A stretch of 36,851 nucleotides of DNA, taken from NCBI GenBank assembly GCA_029054825.1, contig JAIDEM010000126.1:1-36851 (forward strand), written 5' to 3'. The stretch's first letter is position 1; each line of letters begins with the position of its first letter. This stretch comes from Prevotella sp. GTDB taxonomy: Bacteria; Bacteroidota; Bacteroidia; Bacteroidales; Bacteroidaceae. A program made the position numbers and the translations under genes. The notes beneath the pieces are model-generated. The model did no database searches and was not told where the DNA came from. It saw nothing but the letters and a program-made list of their open reading frames with translations. Shown piece after piece: positions 31,421 through 36,851 of the stretch.

Positions 31421-34400
31421 TCATTTTACTATCGCATAAAAGTCATCCGTTCCATTGTATACCAGCAACACGTCAACAGTATTGCAGGCTGATAACTGGA
31501 GAAACGCTTGGCTGTCTCCGGTCGCCCTGATAAAATTCGTCTTGGATTCCCCACTCCGGAAGAATATGTTGGTCGGTCTGTTTTCGTTAAGCGAGACAAG
31601 ACGAATAGGTACGGCAAACACACCGTCTGTCTGCATCATCCTCTTCATGTTTGCCAGCTTTGGCATGTAAACATTTTTGCCTCCGTTCGTATTTTTAATC
31701 AGCACCGTTGCCCCATACGCCGGCTCTATGATGTCATAATTGGCTGTATCCATAAGACATGCCGCTCCCCACAAACCGCCCTGGCAAACAATCGCGCCTT
31801 TTGTGTACAATGCGACATCCCTGCTTATAACATTGTCGCTGATAATCTTCACCGCAGGATGATAATCGTAAGGGGCGACGGCATTCATCTGACGGTAGAA
31901 ATATCCGGCACAGCAGGCCTTGGCGGCAAATATGTCTTCTATTGAAGGGTCTGCTCCATCGCCTATCGCAGCTTTTATGTTTGCCACATCGCCTGGTTTA
32001 AATTCACCATATTGCGCCTGAAGCTTGACCGTTCCCGGTGTGATGTGCGCAAGATCCTGCTTGTAGCTGTCGTCATGCCACATGCTGGGTTTTCCATAAT
32101 ACAGGCCCTCCTCATCAATGGAGAAATAACCTATCCTGCCGGACGAGGCGGCAATCTCGCCCGTGAACTTGCCGTTCTGCGTCTCAATGCTGCCGTCTTC
32201 AAGTATCTTGAAGTTATCGTTGGCAGTGACAATGCCCTCCAGCTGTATGTGGTCGGCAGTGAGCTTTATCACGCTCTTCGGGTTACCGTCATCATCATAG
32301 TCCTCTACGGCAACGCCGATGAGTGCTATCTTCCCGTCTGCTCCCTGAGCATAGATGCCGCTGCCTTCTGCTGTCGTGACAAGTCCCGAGGTGTTCCTGA
32401 TGCTGCCGTCCTCGTTGAACCGTTCGGAAATCAGCATGTTGTATTTCGATGTGGTGATTATCTCTGAACCTGCAAGCACATTGCCGTTCTTGTCGAAATT
32501 CTGCGCCACTATCCTCACCACGGTGTCGGTCTGCTCCACCAATGTACTGTACTTGGCCGTCAAGGCCGCCACATCGTCCGTAGTGAGGACTATCATACAC
32601 ACGCTTATCTCGCCCGTGAAGCCTAAAGTGAAGTCTCCCGTGCCGTTCCACAGACCGCTGCATGTGTACTGCCTGTAGCCCTCCGTCTCTGACAGCTCCT
32701 CTTCCACAGCCAACGGACTGAAGTTCTCAAAACCTGTCTTGTCCAGCCCATCAAAATGCACGCTCAGCGTACCTGCCTTGCGCACCTTGTACAGGAATGA
32801 CAGATAGACCGATGCAGGCTCTTTCCTGCCGGCGGCATTCGTCTCTATCTCCGGCAGGGCATAGTAATCGGCGGCTCTTTGTATGATAGACGTGTTCCGA
32901 ATATTCACGACAGTCCTGTCCCTGTCAACGGAAAGCACCGCGCCGTCACCCTGCTTTGACAGTATGCCGCCGTTAGCCCATATCCAGCTGTTGCCCACGG
33001 CAAGGAATCCCGTGTCGCTCTCGGCAGACCAATGGTTGAAGCCATCGGCGAAAAGAGGGTTGGAGAGGAAGCCCTCACTCTCCGCAAAGTCCTGACGCAC
33101 GCTTTCCACGGCAGAGGAAATCATGCCCTCCACTACCTCGAACTTAGTCTTGATGTCCTCGCCTGTCGCCAGCAGGAACGTGCCCTTCAGATATGCGTTG
33201 TCCGCATACAGGCCGTCACCGTGTGGCTGGTTGTCTGCTGGAAACCAGCTGTCCTTTATGCCGTCAAGGTTGCCGAGACGGGCGCGGAGACAGCCCTCGA
33301 AACTCTTGCCGCTTATGCCGTCCATGACATCGATGCGTGGCTGGCCGTCCTCCGTGGCTGAGATGAGTATCATGTTTTGACGCATAGGATTCCCTGTGTT
33401 GCCCATAAGCACGCACTCGTCACCTGCCATGGGCTCCACGCCCTCAAACTCTGATGCCAGCACCCATGCGCGGTCTGCCACGACACCAGCAATTTCCACC
33501 CAGTACGCATGCTGCTCCTTGCCGTCCTTCCACGTTGCACAGCGCATGAGGTCGTTCTTCACGAAATCACACCCGTTCTCGAAGCTGATAAAATAGACGT
33601 CTCCCTGACGCGCCACGCTCTTTATCTTGCCGTTGGCCGCACTTACTGCTATCTGACCGCCCACGCTGCGCACCTTCATGATGAGAAGCTCAAACACATT
33701 CATCACCTGCCGCACCGTCAGCTTGTCAATGGTGAGATGCGACAGCGCATCCTCCATCCATATCTGCCAACCCTCGCCGCCGAAGCCGTCCCTGAATACA
33801 GGACTGCGCAACAGGTCGCGCACGACAAGGGTCAGCAGCTCCGCGTTTCCCTTACCGTCAATAAAGCCACCTTGCACTGCTGGCACATAGTCGCCGAAAT
33901 CGACACCTTCCTCAAAAGTGATTTTATGCTTCGCACGGTCACGCTGCCTTTTGGAGAGGAAATGTTTTTGCGCCAGCGCAAGATAATCTAGTGCTGCTCT
34001 TCCTCCGCCAATAACTTCGTGTGTTACTTCTGCTATCTTATCACGTAACATACTTTGTCCCACAGAGAACTCTGACGTGACATCAACAGTAATCTCATAT
34101 AGTATATCATCTGTAGCCTTGCATGAGTATGACGAGACATATAATGTATAGTCGTGTTCGTTGTATCTTACGATAAGTCTCGCATTCTCGTTAAGCATTG
34201 AAACAATATCTGAGTTTCGTTGCAGATAGATACGCGAGAGTGTAATATTAAACGAGAACTTCTCATCATTGTTCTCGCTCATATACTTTATGAGGGCATT
34301 TTTCAGTTCGTTTTCTGCATTAGTGATATACACATCAGGCATTAGGATATTTGTGATAACGAACGTGTCTCCAACTGATGGCTTATAGTTGTTTGTAACA

Positions 34401-36625
34401 TTCGGCATGACGACACCGAATGTATCAATTTCCTTTTTCAGTGCCACCCACACCTCATAGACAGATGTATCCTGCTGACGTGGCTGTATATTGTTAAAAT
34501 TAACCTTGTCGTTGTAACTTCCGCTTACTATATCACCGTTTTCATCAACCTGCACGGGGTTCTCAAACTCATAATGCCCCTCGACAAGTTTAGGCTGTGA
34601 CACGCCGACTTCAAAAGCACAGGGGGCGCAGTTCCCACTGGTCATGTTGAATGTCATAGCCCCGCTTGCTGTGGCTTGCTTGAACAGGTTGAATCCATAC
34701 GTGCCGTTATACACATGTAGCTTCACATAGAAATAAGAATGTACATAATCGCCATTATCGTCTATTTCATCAGAATCATCAGAGTCAAATGCTATGTCAG
34801 CAATTTCTCCGAGCAACTGCCCCATAGAATTTTTCATACCCTTAATGGAAGGCTTGATATCTTCAAAATTCTGTATACCTTCTAATGGGTTGCTCTCCGT
34901 ATACGGATTGCTGAAAATGTACTTTCCACCATCGGGATTGTCATAAGTGTTGTTCTGTGCATTATAGAAGCGCTCGCCACCATTGCTCTCTCGATATATT
35001 GGCGGCATGAGGGCAGAAGTTGGGGTTACCCATGTTCTATCTATGATTATTACTTGTGCTGGATAGTCAGAACTACTGGCTTCATCTATAAGTGTTTCAA
35101 CTGAATATTTGCTATATTGTGGATTTATGTCCTCTTTCTTCAGTTCGTACTTGTATCTCGTACATGGGGCGTTCTGCACATCATGAAGATATATTCCTCC
35201 ATCCTCATAAGGCATAACACTGCCGTTCCCATAACGGAATCCATATCCTGTGAATCCGTTTGGTTTGTATATGACATTCAAAAATCCACCTGCTGATACA
35301 GTAAGATAGTCTGCAGGGTCGCCAATGTCTTCTTTGTATAGCCTTCGTGATATTTTATAATCCAGCTTGACCCCGACAAGATAATTGTCTTCTTCCGTTA
35401 TGGTATACGAACTGGAGATAGGCTTTAGACGACCAAAATAAGTGTCATCATCAAAATACCTATATTCCGTAATGACAGTCTGATATGAGCTCTTGTCTAT
35501 ACGGACAGTTCGTGGGTCTTTTGTGCCAGCGGTTGCGGTCATCAGATAATCCTCCAATACCGTCCCACTTGTAAGATGTACAAGAATGGTTATCAAGACA
35601 CTGCCTTCTGCCACAAATCGCTTTTCAATATCGTTAACATCTTCCTCATAATATGTCTTTGCACTGTATATTGCAAAACCGTCCTTGGCAAGACTAAGTG
35701 AGAAGGAGAACTTTGGAGGATTATATGTCAGGGTATAAGTGCTGGGGTATATATCTGTATTATATTGTAGCACCTTTGATAAAAATATATCCCTGACTTT
35801 CTCCTTATCAATATTAACGGTCTCGAAAATAGCAGTTCCTTCAGGGTTCGTGTTGGGATAATAATATGGGATGTTGTCACTGCTGCCTACACCAGTAATG
35901 CGGTTGATGATGCGATAGTTCTCATTCGTCTTTGTCACCGATAACAACCCATTACCTAACCCATACTCAAACGGTATAGTAATGGAGTTTTCTGCATATC
36001 CTACATGACATGTCGTGCCAACCCAATAGTAAGGCACTTCAAATTTCGTATATATCTCCTGCAATGCTGTGGCGAAATATACATTTTCTAAAGATATTTC
36101 TTTCTCTTCTGTAATGCTTACCCCCTCGTCTATTATGACTTGGTATCCCTTGTTGGTGGCAACATCATAAAGTTTGGTGTATATCAGTGAATCATTCAGG
36201 CGTGCTACAAGCTCTTGTAATGTACCATAAAAACTGAATGTTGTTCCATTACTCCGATACCTGTCTTTATACTGGGCTTCCGTCTCTGATGTCACAACAT
36301 CAAAGAAATAGACATTCTCAAGAACGATTCTCTCACTTGTCAGTGTTATCTCATGACTGTATCGCGCATCATCCGTATTCTTTGATGATGTTGGAATCTG
36401 GTCGACGAAGTAACGTTCCCCATTAAATTCCACATACTCCCTCTTGCTCCACAAGTCGTCAAGGCACATACTGTGCATGAGTGAACCTGTTATTGTAGGC
36501 GCACCAGCCATACGTTCGGCTGTATACCCCCATTCCGACAATACAGCAGGCTCTTGTGCAGAAGGAAACGGCATTGTACTTCCTTCCGCAGTAACTGTAT
36601 ATATATGCAGGCTCTTCCTTAACAT
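31421..36625 (-). CDS. Giant tail-tip/tail-associated protein
   Basis: 1734 residues, a tail-tip (Tal/endopeptidase-tail-like) protein of Bacteroidetes siphophages. The first ~380 residues (LHIYTVTAEG, YVEFNGERYFVDQIPTS, FEVPYYWVGTTCHVGY) look like the hub domains common in tail-tip proteins. The middle contains a region with repeated YNPPKF/YYYPN strands. The C-terminal half has a helical stretch (about 870-930, VIGGGRAALDYLALAQKHFLSK), then a tail-fibre-like region with FKILEDGSIETQNGKFTGEI and SGRIGYFSIDEEGLYYG, seen in fibre connectors. The gene changes from AT-rich (first ~870 codons) to GC-rich (rest) near 33990-34020, which suggests recombination. It should form the tail end that contacts the cell and recruits the fibres encoded downstream. 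Confidence 0.85.
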   Translation of the reverse strand: MLRKSLHIYTVTAEGSTMPFPSAQEPAVLSEWGYTAERMAGAPTITGSLMHSMCLDDLWSKREYVEFNGERYFVDQIPTSSKNTDDARYSHEITLTSERIVLENVYFFDVVTSETEAQYKDRYRSNGTTFSFYGTLQELVARLNDSLIYTKLYDVATNKGYQVIIDEGVSITEEKEISLENVYFATALQEIYTKFEVPYYWVGTTCHVGYAENSITIPFEYGLGNGLLSVTKTNENYRIINRITGVGSSDNIPYYYPNTNPEGTAIFETVNIDKEKVRDIFLSKVLQYNTDIYPSTYTLTYNPPKFSFSLSLAKDGFAIYSAKTYYEEDVNDIEKRFVAEGSVLITILVHLTSGTVLEDYLMTATAGTKDPRTVRIDKSSYQTVITEYRYFDDDTYFGRLKPISSSYTITEEDNYLVGVKLDYKISRRLYKEDIGDPADYLTVSAGGFLNVIYKPNGFTGYGFRYGNGSVMPYEDGGIYLHDVQNAPCTRYKYELKKEDINPQYSKYSVETLIDEASSSDYPAQVIIIDRTWVTPTSALMPPIYRESNGGERFYNAQNNTYDNPDGGKYIFSNPYTESNPLEGIQNFEDIKPSIKGMKNSMGQLLGEIADIAFDSDDSDEIDDNGDYVHSYFYVKLHVYNGTYGFNLFKQATASGAMTFNMTSGNCAPCAFEVGVSQPKLVEGHYEFENPVQVDENGDIVSGSYNDKVNFNNIQPRQQDTSVYEVWVALKKEIDTFGVVMPNVTNNYKPSVGDTFVITNILMPDVYITNAENELKNALIKYMSENNDEKFSFNITLSRIYLQRNSDIVSMLNENARLIVRYNEHDYTLYVSSYSCKATDDILYEITVDVTSEFSVGQSMLRDKIAEVTHEVIGGGRAALDYLALAQKHFLSKRQRDRAKHKITFEEGVDFGDYVPAVQGGFIDGKGNAELLTLVVRDLLRSPVFRDGFGGEGWQIWMEDALSHLTIDKLTVRQVMNVFELLIMKVRSVGGQIAVSAANGKIKSVARQGDVYFISFENGCDFVKNDLMRCATWKDGKEQHAYWVEIAGVVADRAWVLASEFEGVEPMAGDECVLMGNTGNPMRQNMILISATEDGQPRIDVMDGISGKSFEGCLRARLGNLDGIKDSWFPADNQPHGDGLYADNAYLKGTFLLATGEDIKTKFEVVEGMISSAVESVRQDFAESEGFLSNPLFADGFNHWSAESDTGFLAVGNSWIWANGGILSKQGDGAVLSVDRDRTVVNIRNTSIIQRAADYYALPEIETNAAGRKEPASVYLSFLYKVRKAGTLSVHFDGLDKTGFENFSPLAVEEELSETEGYRQYTCSGLWNGTGDFTLGFTGEISVCMIVLTTDDVAALTAKYSTLVEQTDTVVRIVAQNFDKNGNVLAGSEIITTSKYNMLISERFNEDGSIRNTSGLVTTAEGSGIYAQGADGKIALIGVAVEDYDDDGNPKSVIKLTADHIQLEGIVTANDNFKILEDGSIETQNGKFTGEIAASSGRIGYFSIDEEGLYYGKPSMWHDDSYKQDLAHITPGTVKLQAQYGEFKPGDVANIKAAIGDGADPSIEDIFAAKACCAGYFYRQMNAVAPYDYHPAVKIISDNVISRDVALYTKGAIVCQGGLWGAACLMDTANYDIIEPAYGATVLIKNTNGGKNVYMPKLANMKRMMQTDGVFAVPIRLVSLNENRPTNIFFRSGESKTNFIRATGDSQAFLQLSACNTVDVLLVYNGTDDFYAIVK

Positions 36626-36657
36626 GATTTGTTATTCTCTGCTGTATTTTGTTAACC

Positions 36658-36851
36658 TTAGTTATTCCTTTTTTCTTTCTCTACAAGGTTGTAATATTTC
36701 ATGCACACCTCTTTCGGCGGCATGTTACTGCACTCCCTGTTTGTGTGAGGGCAGATGAATAGATGCTTTGGTGGTAAGAGTATATATCTCTTCTCCTTAT
36801 TAGACATCTCCAGTTCAAATTTATCTTGCAGACGAAAGCGGATAGCGGAAA
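36658..36851 (-). CDS. Small Cys-containing phage protein, cut by the window edge
   Basis: An open frame on the minus strand enters from the right edge and ends at a TAA at 36658-36660. The visible part contains SNKEKRYILLPPKHLFICPHTNRECSN and then VCMKYYNLVEKEKRNN, so three Cys in a short span, after a basic start. An internal ATG at about 36806 could also begin a 47-residue protein. It lies 32 bases upstream of the tail-tip gene in the same direction, so it is part of the late operon. Function unknown. Confidence 0.5.
   Translation of the reverse strand, partial: SAIRFRLQDKFELEMSNKEKRYILLPPKHLFICPHTNRECSNMPPKEVCMKYYNLVEKEKRNN

Larger units (their letters stand above)
16676..36851. mobile_element. 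Prophage (siphovirus-like), left part; right end outside the window
   Basis: This segment contains a tyrosine integrase at its left end and, on the opposite strand, a long run of phage genes: tail tip, tail-fibre-like proteins, baseplate-like protein, holin, GH19 endolysin, candidate spanin and cargo. Gene density, short overlaps and uniform direction are phage-like. The left boundary lies between the tRNA-His 3' end and the integrase, and I cannot place it to the base because attR is not in the window. Capsid, terminase, tape measure and lysogeny genes are absent and must lie to the right. Lysis and tail genes look intact, so the element may be functional. Confidence 0.9.

Noticed and set aside
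18150-36851. Diversity-generating retroelement or variable repeat in the tail genes
   Set aside because: No reverse transcriptase and no template/variable repeat pair were seen; the repeated stretches found are ordinary paralogy.
1-36851. CRISPR array or insertion sequence
   Set aside because: No regularly spaced direct repeats with unique spacers, and no transposase gene with flanking inverted repeats.

Overview
The window looks like a Bacteroidales chromosome, most likely Prevotella or a close relative, with part of an integrated tailed phage. The evidence is a Bacteroidetes-type gene order (ftsX, DUF3098, uppP, truB, queA, folK), the type IX secretion regulators PorW-like and PorX side by side, and repeated promoter motifs of the Bacteroidetes sigma-ABfr class (TTTG, about 19-20 bases, TAnnTTTG). 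Weak or absent Shine-Dalgarno sequences and GTG/TTG starts fit this group. The species call is inference.

Positions 1-556 are intergenic and hold a strong inverted repeat. Positions 557-2388 carry an overlapping pair: an ABC/OLD-like ATPase and a small Cys-containing protein that may have a degenerate nuclease fold. This resembles a two-gene defence module, but that role is unproven. Positions 2421-10810 are housekeeping genes on the plus strand: a gate-domain membrane protein, FtsX, DUF3098, UppP, TruB, QueA, FolK, a CCA-adding enzyme and AroA. Positions 10970-16393 hold a very long TPR lipoprotein of the PorW/SprE type, fused in frame to an upstream small membrane protein, followed by PorX. 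A tRNA-His gene with its own promoter and terminator closes the core segment.

From just after tRNA-His to the right edge lies a prophage, truncated by the window. A tyrosine recombinase (plus strand) sits at its left end behind three tandem 11-base repeats. All other phage genes are on the minus strand and are transcribed toward the integrase. In transcription order they are: a small Cys-rich protein cut by the window edge, a giant tail-tip protein, several small tail-fibre or receptor-binding candidates that share N-terminal, C-terminal and internal motifs, a baseplate-like protein, a holin, and a GH19 endolysin. Next comes an independently transcribed two-gene insert (60-aa protein plus SDH/ClpP-like serine protease), then a candidate unimolecular spanin and a small helix-turn-helix protein. 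Last is a nine-gene block with its own promoter and a bidirectional terminator. Capsid, packaging, replication and repressor genes must lie to the right of the window.

The most promising unknown is the nine-gene block at 18150-23596. It encodes a Gly/Cys-rich membrane protein, a coiled-coil protein, an Arg/Met-rich low-complexity protein, an HExxH metallopeptidase-like protein and a 540-aa surface-like protein, and none has a function I can recognise. The autonomous protease insert and the one-protein spanin are also worth attention.
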